Of a stretch of DNA of 64,000 bases, positions 34,365 to 45,988 are shown piece after piece. This DNA is from Guillardia theta CCMP2712. Its lineage: Eukaryota > Cryptophyceae > Pyrenomonadales > Geminigeraceae. The notes under the pieces were generated by a model. It was not told where the DNA came from, did not search any database, and was given only the letters and a program-made list of their open reading frames with translations. Numbering within the stretch: position 1 is the first letter of the stretch; each line of letters begins with the position of its first letter. A program made the translations under genes and the position numbers. The stretch is taken from positions 68,736 to 132,735 of the forward strand of contig NW_005434650.1 of assembly GCF_000315625.1 (NCBI RefSeq), given 5' to 3'.

Positions 34365-36118
34365 GCACGTGGCGAAGTCAAGGAGGTCGGGATCTTACAG
34401 CTGCACGAAATGTTTAGGAAGAACCCTCATCTTCGTGTTCTTGATGTGCGAGAGGACAAAGAAGCAGAAAACATGCCGATACCATCATGGTTCCGACCAG
34501 TACGCGTTGGACGAGGTGTCCTGGAAAGAGATGTTGTGCAGGTATTGCCCAATCTCGACGAGGAAATTCTTTGTGTTTGTGCTGGCGGTTCAAGATCTGT
34601 CAAGGCAGCACAAGTGATGCAAGAAATGGGGTACAAGAAGGTCTGCCTTCTGCCAATGGCCATACCTGGTTTGGTTAGAAGATGACTTTCCTTGACTCAG
34701 GTGTACTCTCTCAAGGAGGGAGCTGCCGGGCTGTGTAAGGGACATCCCTTGAACAACCCCAAGGTGAAGAGAGGTTTCATGGACACTGTCGGAAATACTC
34801 CCCTCATCCGCTTGAACAAACTCAGTGAAGAGACTGGATGTGAGATTCTTGGCAAAGCCGAGTTCATGAACCCTGGAGGTTCAGTCAAGGACAGACCTGC
34901 GCTCCAATTGATCTTGGACGCTGAGCGAAGGGGTCTGATTAAGCCAGGAGCTACCATTACAGAGGCAACCTCAGGCAATACTGGGATTGGTTTAGCTCAT
35001 GTGTGCAATGCCAGAGGGTACAAGCTTGTTGTTTGCATGCCCAGGACCATGTCGCTGGAGAAGCAGCGCACTCTGAAACAATTGGGCGCTCAAGTCATCC
35101 TGACAGAGCCTATCCCGCTCAAGGATCCTGTTACTGGGAAGCCAAATATGGAACATTACCATAATTTGGTATCAATGATTGAAATGCTTGCTGTGATTCC
35201 CTAATCTCACTGTGCAGGCCCCGCTGCTTGCTAAACAAGGGCAGGAACGGGGAGAGAACATATTCTGTGTCAATCAGTGGCAAAACACTGCTAATCGTGA
35301 AGCTCATTACCTCACAACTGGTCCAGAAATTATGCAGCAGACTGGCGGCAAAATAGATTGTTTCTGTGCTGCAACAGGGACAGGAGGAACGATCGGAGGC
35401 GTTTCTCGTATCTTATTGAGTTGTACTGGAGCAGATGCTGAATGAGAGAGCAGGGTACTTGAAGGATTACTCTCCGAAGACAAAGGTAGTCCTTGCGGAT
35501 TGCTTTGGGAGTGCTTTGCACAGCTGGGCGACTACTGGTCAGTGTTGTCCTTCTGCAGCGAATGTAGACTCAGAAGGTGCAGGTGACGAAGGAACTGAGA
35601 AAGTCTTAGCGGGCGAAAGATGGTGCCCGAAGCCGAAGATGTCTCAAGGATCATCCCCTGTCACTGAAGGAATCGGAAACAGGTATGTCCTTGTCCATAG
35701 CCTTCGCGCCCTTGAAATATTTGCAAATATTGCTTCTACTTATCATATGCTTGTCAGCATTATCACAGCAAATATGGAGGGACTTCGTGACTACATTGAT
35801 GATTGTATCCAGATTCCCGACCCTGATGCCATAAGGTGCATTTGCCCAGTTGCATGATTTTGTCATTCATGACGTTTTTTATTCAGGATGGTTTTTCGCC
35901 TACTTTACGATGAAGCGATTTTTGTTGGTGGATCAGCAGCACTGAATGTGTGTGCTGCTGTTGAGATGGCGAAGCGTCTTGGGCCTGGCCACACCATTGT
36001 CACCATCTTGTGTGACAGTGGCTTCAGGTATGGCAGCAAGTTCTTCAACAAACAATGGATGCAGGAGAAAAAGCTTTACGATTGTCTGCCTCCTGAACAC
36101 CGCGCTGGGATCGAGTGA
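34365..36118 (+). CDS. Rhodanese-cysteine synthase fusion protein (5' end unresolved)
   Basis: The first clear exon (34365 onward) encodes a rhodanese domain: 'EVGILQLHEMF', 'HLRVLDVREDKEAEN', and the active-site loop 'CAGGSRS', whose Cys and Arg fit CxxxxR. A short intron (about 34642-34700) joins 'VMQEMGYKK' in frame to 'VYSLKEGAAGLCKGHPL', completing rhodanese, and the frame runs on to a type II PLP cysteine synthase: 'VGNTPLIRLNKLSEETG', 'NPGGSVKDRPA' (PLP lysine), 'EATSGNTGIGLAH', 'WQNTANREAHYLTTGPEI', 'ATGTGGTIGGVSR', 'YLKDYSPKTKVVLAD', 'FVGGSAALN' and 'HTIVTILCDSGFRY', stopping at 36118. The C-terminus resembles the fungal Cys12-like branch. It makes cysteine from O-acetylserine and sulfide; the attached rhodanese could supply or trap sulfur. 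Introns are about 46-60 nt. Confidence 0.88.
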
Positions 36119-36380
36119 CCAACCGTAGTGGCACAAATTTTAAAGATCCTTTGCTCGATGCTCTTGATTGCAATGATGGATCAACCGTGCTCGTAGTTAA
36201 TGACGACAGGTCGACATGAAATCAACATTTTAAAGTGTGCTACAGGCTGTACTGTTTTATTGAACTTTTCGGATTCATCCTGCTGACTGTCTAGACAAAC
36301 AGAAACATTCGCATTAGTAGATATGAGCATGCGCTTTTTTCACATTCTGCAGGCTGATGGAAATCCATGAGGACATTCTC

Positions 36381-36731
36381 TTAGTAGATGTTGATGACGT
36401 CACCCAACCACCCATCCTGGTACTCAGTGGGGTCGACAGGCTGAACGACAATGAGTTAGGTATAAGGACAATCCGCATGCGGCATTTTTCAACGCTCACC
36501 TTAGTGTAGCTGTAATCGACGGGTTCTGTGTCCAGGTCATCAAAGATGTTGTCGGTCACGCCACTGGGCATGCCCTGGAAGAACTTGGGCATGTCGGAGT
36601 TCCATGCACCCTATTTAGCACGGAGGATTAGTCGACAGTCGCTCAAGGATACAGTCATGGTGACTTGCCTTCCAGGTCCATGGGGCATCATCAAGCATTC
36701 TCATGGGTGCCAAAACGATCTTGTGAATCAT
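36381..36731 (-). CDS. Short protein of about 78 residues, function unknown
   Basis: The ATG at 36731 gives MIHKIVLAPMRMLDDAP and 'WTWK', ending at a GC donor (aag/gcaagt). A 58-nt intron (36668-36611) leads to 'GAWNSDMPKFFQGMPSG', 'VTDNIFDDLDTEPVDYSY', and a second intron (tacacctag-type, about 36499-36441) leads to 'PVDPTEYQDGWLGDVINIY' and the stop at 36381. All junctions keep frame, which makes the model convincing despite its size. No signal peptide or membrane segment. The acidic, aromatic composition and length would suit a small organelle complex subunit, but I do not recognise the family. Convergent with the cysteine synthase gene. Confidence 0.7.
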
Positions 36732-37400
36732 GGTTTCTTTGGAGAATGATCAGCGAATAGAACAAAGAAGAAAAACTTGATCAACAAATGATCGGGATGT
36801 GGTCGATCATCAAAGCTGTCCTATCATTGGACTATCACGAGTCTGACAAGTCAAACTGAAATGCATGCATCTCAGCCTCTACTCTCACTTAAGACGTTCC
36901 TAGTCTGAGGTGAAGTCTTTCTGTCGATCACAGCTAGTTGCATGCTGAGCAGTGAATGAGAGTCATGCTCAGTGCTGAGCAGCAGTAGTGCTGAGCAGTG
37001 CATCAAATGCGATGCTGCCGCGGATTCCTCCCTACTACATCCCAAGTGGTGCCGCGACTCTTCGCGCAGTGGTACCACTACCCGCCTTTTACCTACCTCG
37101 GACGAGGGGTTGGGGGTCCTCCCAAAAGACGCCTCAACCTGACGGGCCGACTCGAGGAAGAAACTTTGAAACTTTGAAACTTTGAAATGTTGAAATGTTG
37201 AAATGTTGAAAATGTGGAAACAAGCGAATGCGAATGTATGGCAAAAATGGCAGGAGGTAGAGGGGAGGGGCAGGGAGGGGAAGAGCGCGCGAAGGGATAA
37301 AGAACGAAGATGACGACTGATAGAAACAGAATCGACTGGAAGGATTACCCACAAACCATGATGAACATGCTCTAGGCGGAACAACAACTATTCTCGTCCC
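36732..37400. promoter_or_regulatory. Divergent gap between the small gene and ERCC1
   Basis: Contains 'ggtaccactacccgcc' at about 37070-37085 and 'acctacctcgg' nearby, matching the TACCC words in other divergent gaps, and a run of related heptamer/octamer repeats (gaaactt, gaaatgtt) at about 37160-37214. No gene seen. Confidence 0.45.
37160..37214. repeat. Short tandem repeats gaaactt(t) then gaaatgtt
   Basis: Three copies of a gaaacttt-type unit are followed directly by three copies of tgaaatgt. They lie about 190-240 bases upstream of the ERCC1 start codon. Confidence 0.85.
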
Positions 37401-38643
37401 ATGTCTTTCGCCCTAGATTTCTCTTTCCTTTCCCAGAGTGCTCAGGTTTCAGGAAGCGACAAAGACCAGCAGGACCTGCAGTCAGCTGCTAAGGAAGAAT
37501 CAGCAGAAGCTCCTCAATCTTCTGGAAATGGAGATAATCCAAGAGCTTTATTCCATACTCCTGATCCTCCCCCACGAGAACAGACAGCAGATCCAAATGG
37601 TGCAATCTTTCCAACAGACCAGATAGGATGGAAAGATGATTATGTAAATCAGAGCACTCAGATGTCTCTGACAAGCGATGATGGGCAGCAGAATCCCGGC
37701 TTGTTTCAACATCGCCCTGCTGGAACAAACTTTGAACGAGCTTTTGCGCATATCCAAGTTCCAACCTCTCGAGCGGGGTTGCCCCCGAGTCAACCGTCTG
37801 TCGGTGTGAACGCAAAAGTGAAGACTCACAATCCTCGAGCTGTGCTCGTGAGCAGGAGACAGGCAGGAAATCCTCTCTTGAAGTTCATCAGGAATGTTCC
37901 GTGGGAGCATGCGGACATTCTAGCAGACTATCAGATGGGGTCTCAAACTTGCGCGCTGTTCCTGAGCGTTCGATTTCACCTCCTCAAACCTAAGTACATC
38001 TACAGCAGGATGGAACAGCTTCAGACGGGATTCAAGCTGAGGGTTCTCATCTGCCACATCGACACTGAGGACAGTCAGAAGACGCTTACAGACATTCACA
38101 AGGCAGCCATCCTCAACAACTGGACCTTGATCCTCTCCTGGAGCCCCGAGGAGTCTGCGAGGTAAGAGCATGGCACACGCTTGCGATGTGACTCGGACGA
38201 TGCAGATATCTCGAGACCTACCAGACTTATGAGCACAAGCAGGCAGACTCGATCCAGGAGAGAGTAGAAGGGGACTACATGTCAAGACTGACAGACGTGC
38301 TGACCAACGTTCGATCAGTGAACCGGACAGACGTAGCGAATCTATCGACGTCTCTTGGCTCTCTCGCCAACATAATGACTGCATCCCGAGAGCGGCTGGC
38401 CCTTTGTCCCGGTCGAGATTGCTCGCGGTGTCGGAGCACGAGTTGATGGATTGTGAAGGTGTGGGAGAGAAGAAGATTCAAAGACTCTTCGAAGCCTTCA
38501 GAGAGCCGTTCCGGCAGGTCGAGCAAGACAGATTGGTCATGGTCGTGGCTGACATCGCCTACAGGTCAAAAAGCCGAAGACTGGAGGATCATAGCTTCCT
38601 TCTCGAAGTGAATTCTTTCATCGGTCCAAAAACACTTGATTGA
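37401..38643 (+). CDS. ERCC1: ERCC1/Rad10 DNA repair protein
   Basis: The ATG at 37401 starts MSFALDFSFLSQSAQVSG with a disordered N-terminus of about 150 residues. The central domain is unmistakable: 'NPRAVLVSRRQAGNPLLKF', 'IRNVPWEHADILADYQMGS', 'CALFLSVRFHLLKPKYI', 'LRVLICHIDTEDSQKTL' and 'NNWTLILSWSPEESAR'. Exon 2 (38206-38411) gives 'YLETYQTYEHKQADSI', 'DYMSRLTDVLTNVRSVN' and 'LALCPG'. A 47-nt intron leads to 'VGEKKIQRLFEAFREPF', the helix-hairpin-helix tail, with the stop at 38643. ERCC1 is the non-catalytic partner of the XPF nuclease and positions it for the 5' incision in nucleotide excision repair and crosslink repair. The central fold lacks the XPF catalytic ERK motif, as expected. 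Confidence 0.96.
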
Positions 38644-38856
38644 TTTGTGAATACATGTTCATGCTATTGTCGCCTTGTGCCTGAAGTTTCTTTCGTGCTT
38701 TTCTGGTTCTGAAGGCATCAGACTGTCCATCAGCAATCCCATCTGCCGTTTGAAGTGCAATGGCCCGTCGCACTTGCTCAGGAGGTCTATGTCTATAGGG
38801 TCAAAACTGGTCAAAAGCTCCTGCGGGGAGGGTTCAGGTAGAAACAGCTCAACTCA

Positions 38857-40820
38857 TCACATCGCAGTCGTCCTCACCTCCTCGAGATCCTGAAACTCTT
38901 GTTTGTCTGTGTCAACAGCAAAGTGAAAGACAGGATCTGACCATCGTCCCTCGGTCAGGGCGACACGAGTTACGAGGATCGTCCTGTGAGACGTGAAATA
39001 AACATAAAGTTGAAACAGCGAGAAGAGAAGCCTCTGCTGTGCAAGCTCAAAGCTGTCTTCTTGGTGCGCGTGGCTGGATATCATGTACAAGGGTTGTTCT
39101 GGTATCAGAATGTCGTCTTTGTATGAGTGGAGGACAATCGACTCGCCCGTGAAAAAAGTTTCAACATGCTGGCTCATGATGTGAAAGATGAATCTTCTCT
39201 TGAACGTGACCTTGCTAGTCTCTGATGATCGGATCTGGTTGAACCTCTCCGCCAGTGCTTCACCAAAGAAGTGATTTCTTGCTGTACATGACATGCCAAA
39301 TTCGCACTGTCCGCTCGCAACCGCCCACAGAACAAAGATTTCGTCCTTGGAGAGATCGAGGAGGAAGTGGAAGGAGCTCTCGACAGGCGATGTTGGGCTC
39401 AGCAGCTTGACGCGTACTTGGGAGGTGTGGAAACTGTCAGGCTCGAAACGATACTCACTGCGGAAGGCAGACTCAGTGGGACAGTCGTCAAGCCGCGATG
39501 AGACTTGCTGGAGCGAGAAAGCTTTTCTCCCCCACATGTCAAGATCTGCAACACATGATGACAGAAGCCTCATCAACCTCCTCAGCTACCTCCAGAGATG
39601 TCTTCAACCCGCAACAGCCAAGAGAACACAAGTCTGTTGCTGCAACTTCCCATCATCTCATCGCGCAGTAGCTGCATGCAGCGTACCTCTTGCTCCTGAC
39701 TGGTGTCGTGGCGTTGAGCTCGAGCACAAAGGGCTGAACGTCCTTCAGCACAAGAGCATGTAGCTCTTCCTTGTCCTGGGCATTTGCGCCAGCGCTCAGC
39801 AATGCGAGCAAGCGTTCTTCTGTGCTGTTCTGCTTGCTCGGAGACGGGCTGACGCCAGACTTGTTGGGCTCCAAGCTCCACAGGAACGAGAGCATGCCCT
39901 CCTCGCCCCGATCCTGCGGCAAGTCAACACTCCTTCCTTGCCATACGCCTCATCGCTCTTCACCGCTCGTCCTCCTATCTTCTTCCTAGAAGCAAGAGCA
40001 GGTTTCTTCCAGACTCCAGGGAACACAACCCTCGGGCGATACAGCAGGAGCCTCCCTCGTGTGAATCTCAACGTGAACAGCGAGAAAGCAGTGGACGCGT
40101 CTACTCCTGCCTTCTTGTCCTCTACCTGCAGCCTGAGGTAGGAAGGGACAGCAGTCTCCACCTGTCCTGCAGTCACACACGGAGCAGCCACATGGAGTAT
40201 CGGACCACAGCAAGAGGAGCGTCGGGGCGGCTTGTGAGGATCAGAGCGTATCGCAGCACGAACCGAAATGGCTGGAAGCAGGAAGAGAAGCTCGGGCGAG
40301 AGGAGAAGGCTGCCGCGCAATGTCTTGCGATCTCATTGGCCTTGATCGAGTCGAAAGCGTCCTCCTCTTCCTCCTCAGAGGCGCTCAACAGAACTCTCAT
40401 CACCTTCCTCTCTCCGAAGATCCATTCCTCTTCCGTACCCTCGTCTCGCACCACATACCTTGGATGTCGCTGCTCCTGCTCTTCTACTTGATCCTCCACC
40501 ACGATATTGGTCTCACAGCTCCTCCACTGGTTCGTCGGAATATCGTACCATGCTCGCAGTGCTCCTTCCATGGTACCCGACAGAGACAACCAGTCTCCTC
40601 CCCTGCTCTACCCCCTTGCTCTCTGCCTCTCCTCTCCCTCCTCCCTGCTCTCCTCTCCCTCACCTCTACTGCCTGTTGCTCTTGCTGAACCTACCCCTCG
40701 CCTCCTCTCTCCCCATCTCCCCTCCCGTCTGTCTCCTCACTATAGATAGGACAGCCCGGAGGAGGTCCGGTTGCTGCACTTTATCAACTTTACCAGGAAC
40801 GAAATCGGGTGGGGGAAGGC
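38857..40820 (-). CDS. Unknown multi-exon protein
   Basis: At least four exons are readable. From the 5' side: about 40760-40810 ('KVDKVQQPDLLRAVLS'), about 40200-40580 ('GALRAWYDIPTNQWRSC', 'DEGTEEEWIFGERKVM', acidic run, 'FRFVLRYALILTSRPD'), about 40010-40170 ('SYLRLQVEDKKAGVDAS', 'LLLYRPRVVFPGVW'), about 39700-39920 ('GMLSFLWSLEPNKSGVS') and one long exon ending at 38857 ('FSLQQVSSRLDDCPTES', 'DEIFVLWAVASGQCEFG', 'RFIFHIMSQHVETFF'). The protein is mixed alpha/beta without signal peptide or clear membrane segment. I do not recognise the family and found no catalytic motif. The start is not fixed. It is convergent with ERCC1. Confidence 0.6.
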
Positions 40821-41253
40821 GTGAGGGAGCGAGGGAGGAGGGGGAGCGAGGGAGGAGGGGGAGCGGGGGAGGAGGGGAGGGGAGGAGGAGGGGGGGAGGG
40901 GCAGAGATTGTGAATGCTGGGAGGTATGGATTGCAAGAGATGATATGTGCGGCCTCTAGACTGAGTGACTTCAACGTGCTTTCCTTCGAATTGACCTGAC
41001 TGGTTGAGTGTACATCTACTTGCTGATGGTACGAATGAAGATGTGCTGGTGCAAACTGCCTGTATGAGCGATCAGCTACTCGATGAAACTCAAACTTGAT
41101 GTGATGCAAATAAACGTAGAACACAGCTTGCCCCCTAATAGATTGAAAGAGAATTTACTTGAATTATGAACATACACATGTTACAGAGATGGGAAACAAC
41201 CGCTCTTAAGTTCTTATCCCCATATGCGACTCTCCTCGCCATGGCAGTGTCTA

Positions 41254-44200
41254 TCAGAGCTGCAGCGTTCGTCGCTGGTAGGCTCGATGCATGTCCAGAA
41301 GGAGTCCAAGGCAGACGTCGAGGTCTCCCTCAAGGATCCGATCCTGAGCTCTCAAGTCACGGGGGCTCTCGCAGGTGATCCTCACCTCACTGTACAAGTA
41401 AGTGCAGGGCATCGAGCTCTTCTCCCGAAGCTTCGCCAGCGCCTGCTGCTAGTCAGCTCCTCCTCCACCACCACAACCATCTCCTGCTCCTGCTCCTGCT
41501 CCTGCTCCTCCCTCAAGTCTCACAAACCTTCCCAACGTTGTGCCGCTTGCTCGCAGCTGACTTGGGGAGACGAGAGAGGCCTGGAAGATCGTGCTTGAGG
41601 TTCTCGAGGAAAGCGACGAGGTCGCACAGCAGCACGCCATCAGCCTGTCTAGCGTGAGGAACAAAAAAACGCGACTGAACTGAGGACGAGGGGCCATGGC
41701 AGCGAAGCAAGAAGGAGAGGAGGAGAGGAGGAGAGGAGGAGTGACACTTACCATGATCTCGTTTAGTCGCAAGTCATGACTGCGAAGCATTTCTCGTTTC
41801 CAGTGCTTCAACTACAACAAGTTTGAGATGTGAGGTGGGCACATGTAAGCTCACAGGAAGGCTTGATATCCATCGTGACAGTGCTCGGATAGTCTTCTCC
41901 TGCTTCTCTGAACTGGTAGATAAGATTTCAGACACGTGTGGCGGGTCAAGTCAGTAGATATTGACATGGCAGGGCCCTGTTCCTCCTCCTCTGGCCCGGG
42001 AAGCGAGCTGACTGCTGGTTCCCTCGGAGCTCGACTGACAGGCTCTTTCCGATCGATCAACTGCAGGACGTAAGAGGAGGAGAAGCGTCTTCGATCTTCT
42101 CACCTCCGGTCCAAGTTTTCTCTTCCCTCCTCCTTTAGACTCCTCAGTCGAGATTTCTTCTTGCTGATTCTCTTGCTTAGCCTCTCCTTCTCGTCGCTCC
42201 CCCCTCGTCTCCTTCTCCTTCTCCTTTCCCTTGCATGCTTGCAGAGCTTGATGCCCCTCCCGCCCAAGATAAGGAAGAATCTCTCCTCCTTCACCGTAGA
42301 ACCTCCTGCTCAAGGGTCAGCGCAAGGCCGAAAGCCAGCGGCTCCTCCCACTTGTCGGGTTTGATCCCTTCATGGCATCGCATCAGATCTTCGAGCAATC
42401 CTGCAGAGATCTGAGTAGAAACTGGAGGGAGAGCAGGAAGAACAGCATTGGTAGAAGTAGTACAAGAGAGGAGGAGGAGGAGGAGGAGTGATACCAAGAA
42501 CGACATCGCGCTCTCCTCGAAGGATCCTGGGGACAAGATCAAGGCGGCAGTGCACGTGCGAGACTTGTTGGATGCTCAGAAGGCTCTCGAGCACGCGGGT
42601 CAAGTTGTTGCTCGCAACCTAAGGGAGGTGAACGGAACGCACAGTCTCTCAGCCTTTCACCTTCTCAGTCTTGACCTGCCGGCAGATCAGAGGGAGGAGA
42701 TTCCGCCCCGTTGCAGCAGTCACTGCAGGAGCGTCATGGCAGGTTTGCGTCAAGGTTCAAGTCTTGCCGATCTCAGCAAGGAGGACGCCAGTCTTGATGG
42801 AGGGAAGCAGCATGTCGATCGACAGGTCCCCCGACTCAGCTGCTTGCGTGATGCTGCTGGCCTGTGGGAGAGATGGCAGTCAGGTCGCCTGCTCCTCCTC
42901 TCCCTCCCCCTTCCCCTCCCGCTCCCTCACAATCTGATCATGCACACTCGAGCTCAGGCACAACCGCTGGAGCCAAGCCATGAGAGCCTGCGGCAGATGT
43001 AACGCACAAGATGTAATGCACAAGATGAAGCAAGGCGAGGAGGAAGAGAGGAGCAAGTGGGAGGATTGAGAACAGGAGGAGCAAGTGATGCGACAACCAT
43101 CTCGAGCATCGCGCTATTCTTGAGACTGTAGGGAAGGCTCCAGGCTGCGCTGACCCTCTCTTGCTCTGATCGGATCTGCTCCTTTGCTCCCCTCCTCCTC
43201 GTCTCAAAGTTCCGAGACTTCGCAAAGGTCCACAGGATCCGCAGCAACACCTACGACAGGGTGAGGGAAAAGGAGAGGGAGAGACAAACTTGCCTGCGTC
43301 TCTCCCTCGAGGATCTTCTCTACCGCATCCTTCCACCTTCCCCTTCCTCGATCGAACAGAGTATCTAACGATTCTACAAGAGATCAGGACCACAACCAGC
43401 AAGAAAGAGACCTACTGAGAAGATTTTCTCGCGCCTGCTGCAAGCTCCTGGGCTTGTCGAATTTCCTCCTCGATCCTTCCGGCTCCAGAGCATCGCAAAC
43501 ACTCCACAGGAGAAAGCCGTTTCTCACGGGGTCCTCGAAGATAGAGGAGGAGGAGACGCTCGTCAGCAGATCCTGGTCTACAACGCAAGGAGCATGACGG
43601 ACGATGCTTGTAGCATCGATCTTCATGTCTCTGAGCCACTGCACCAACCGCACGCTCTCTGACTTCGAGAGTTTCCTGCTGCATGGCTGATGAGAAACTT
43701 CAAAGGGCGACTGATGCTCTCACCCCATCTCTTCGACTTGTTCGATCTCGTCTACCTGCTCCTCCTTCGCCTCCCTCTCTCTGTCGTGTGGTCTGCGCGG
43801 ACCGGAGGTGAATGTTTCTTCATCGCGCTCCGGAATCTGTCTAGGGTTGAAGGAGTCGAAGATATCCCCAAGGAGACCTGCCAGAGCTTCTCAGGTCCTC
43901 TGCTTCATCCCATCCTCCCTCCCCTCACCCTCAGCCGCCTCTGGATCCTCATCAACTATCTTCTCCGCTACAAGCAGCCGATCAGAGGTTCCTTGTCAAC
44001 ACACAGCAGACTTACCGGACCACAACCACCTGCTCCTCATGCTCGAGTGACTTCGAAGCACTTCAAGCGCCTTCATGAGGATGGTGAGGACAGGGAGGAG
44101 GATGTTGTCAACTTCACCTGCTCGACGTTGTGCAGCCTGCTTGCTCGCTTCTCAGCCTTCTTGAGAACTCCCTTCATGGACACTTTGGGGAACAGGACGC

Positions 44201-45122
44201 GGACCAGCAAGCAAAGTTTCCATCCATCACGGAGAGAGCGAGCTATCGCATGCTCTTCAAAATCTTCTTCACCATCCACCAACTCGACCCCCAATGTTCT
44301 CGTCCATCTCACGACCTTCTTTGCCTGCGGGATGCTTTCCTTGCTCACTCGCCATGGCTTCTCCGGTGCAGGTTGGCGGCGAGAAATCGCGAGCCTTTCC
44401 TCCCTCCTCGCAACAGTCACCAGCCTGGGATCCACAGACTTGTGGAGGTTGCCAAGGGATGGTTTCATAGCGGCAAGGGAGTGAGACGATAAGGAGGAAC
44501 GCTCTATCCTTGGATTTTTGGGCTGAGGGGAAAAGAGCATGCGAAGAGGGGGTGTCGGTACAGGAGCGAGCCTCGGCTGATTGATGGAAAAGAGGAGGCT
44601 ATCAGGCTGAAAGCTGCTCAAGCTCGTTCTACTGCTCTCATCGACGACTTGTTCCAGTCTTCCCGTGCTCAGGCTCAAGTTGTCAAATCCTGGGAAAGGA
44701 CCATCGCCGTAGAGGAAGCGGAGGAGACAAAAGATCCAAGTGAGACTCGAGTGGAACTTCTGGTCAGCTGCTCGGGCCATCGCTTCCGTCTCCAGCACAT
44801 ACCGACCAATGGCGCGAACGACCGTGCAGATTCTCTCAGATGAAGGAGAAGCATTTCCCTTTGAGAAGAAGGAATGGAGATCATCGCAAACCATCACGAT
44901 CACGTCTCTTGGATAGGTCCTGTCTGTAGGAGCATCAGCACCATCATGCTTCAGCACGAAAGCGGCGACGTCTCTTAGAACCTGAAAGCTATTCAATTTC
45001 CATTCATGCAGCAAAAGGTGAGAACATACGGAGCCGTCAAGCAAATCTTGGACGCTGTTCACAAGGACAGTTGATTTCAGATCCAAGGAGTTGAGCCAGG
45101 CAACCAAGCTTCCTTCATCCAT
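41254..45122 (-). CDS. Protein with an array of about five calponin-homology-like domains
   Basis: The ATG at 45122 starts MDEGSLVAWLNSLDLKS. Through many short introns to the stop at 41254, segments typical of CH domains recur: an opening tryptophan helix ('LVAWLNSL', 'VVRWTRTLGVEL', 'LVQWLRDMKID', 'LMAWLQRLCL', 'IRALSRWISSLP'), a 'DG..LC.LV' helix ('LRDGWKLCLLVRVLF', 'RNGFLLWSVCDALEP', 'IKTGVLLAEI', 'ADGVLLCDLVAFLEN'), 'PKSAASKRHNV', 'NLTRVLESLLS', and endings like 'VLLRILWTFAK' and 'ILEGDLDVCLGLLLD'. CH domains bind actin or, in CLAMP/NDC80-type forms, microtubules. The domains are divergent and spaced through the whole length, so this is a CH array. One intron (43293-43251, 43 nt) uses a GC donor. 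A role in flagellar or cortical cytoskeleton is an inference. Confidence 0.75.
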
Positions 45123-45315
45123 CTCTGTCTTCTATCCTAGAGCATCTACCGTTGTCGATCATGACTTACATCGAGCTGATGTGACTTCGTTGACATCGAA
45201 AGCAAGTGTGTGCAGGAAACTTGAATCCTTAGCGATCTATGAGATCTTCAAACCTAGTCCATCAAGTACGGTCAGTTTCTTTGATAGAATGAATAGAGCT
45301 CATCGTTGAAGCATT

Positions 45316-45395
45316 CCCTTCCCTTCCCTTCCCTTCCCTTCCCTTCCCTTCCCTTCCCTTCCCTTCCCTTCCCTTCCCTTCCCTTCCCTTCCCTT
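45316..45395. repeat. (CCCTT)16 pentanucleotide satellite
   Basis: Sixteen perfect copies in 80 bases lie between the divergent starts of the CH-array gene (45122) and the ABC transporter gene (45989). The rest of this gap holds 'gatacccctgac' near 45860 and no recognisable gene. Confidence 0.96.
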
Positions 45396-45988
45396 TCATT
45401 GTCATTCGCACGCCTCATTCAAAATGACTAATCGTTATGATAATGATCCATTTGTAACGGTCAATGCCACCTGCCAACTTAGAGAGCGGCCCGCCTCGGA
45501 TTGCAAGTTTACTCAAGTATTTGCCAGAAATAGAAAATTCAGGCCCGCCTCATCTAGCATCGGAGGAACCGATTGTCGAGGCCCAATCTCCAAGGGTCTG
45601 AGATTATCTAAGTGAGGTAAAGGAGATAAAGCAGAAGCAGGGAGGACGAGCCTGAGCGAGGTGGGGATTCGTCGAGTCACCGAAAAATGTTGGCAGCGCC
45701 TTTCCGCCAGTGAAGGGGAGGAGCAGGAGGAGCGAGAGGAGAGAAGAGGAGGAAGGCGAGGTAGAAGAAAGAGAATAAGGTGAACAAGAACAACAAGCAG
45801 AGAGCGAGATAAGAAGTAAGACGACCAACAGTCCAAGCAGCATACAGTTTCTTCGTTGATACCCCTGACAAGTCTTGCCTCCTTGAATCTGGTTCTTCCA
45901 GCCGTGTTGTGTCCATCAAACTAGCCTTGTACATTTCATCTCTAGGTCTATCAGTTACTGACGCGAGGAACAGCTGCAAGCTCAGTTT

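Noticed and set aside
41166-41598. Plus-strand frames over 41166-41598
   Set aside because: They are shadows of the last CH-domain exons on the minus strand.
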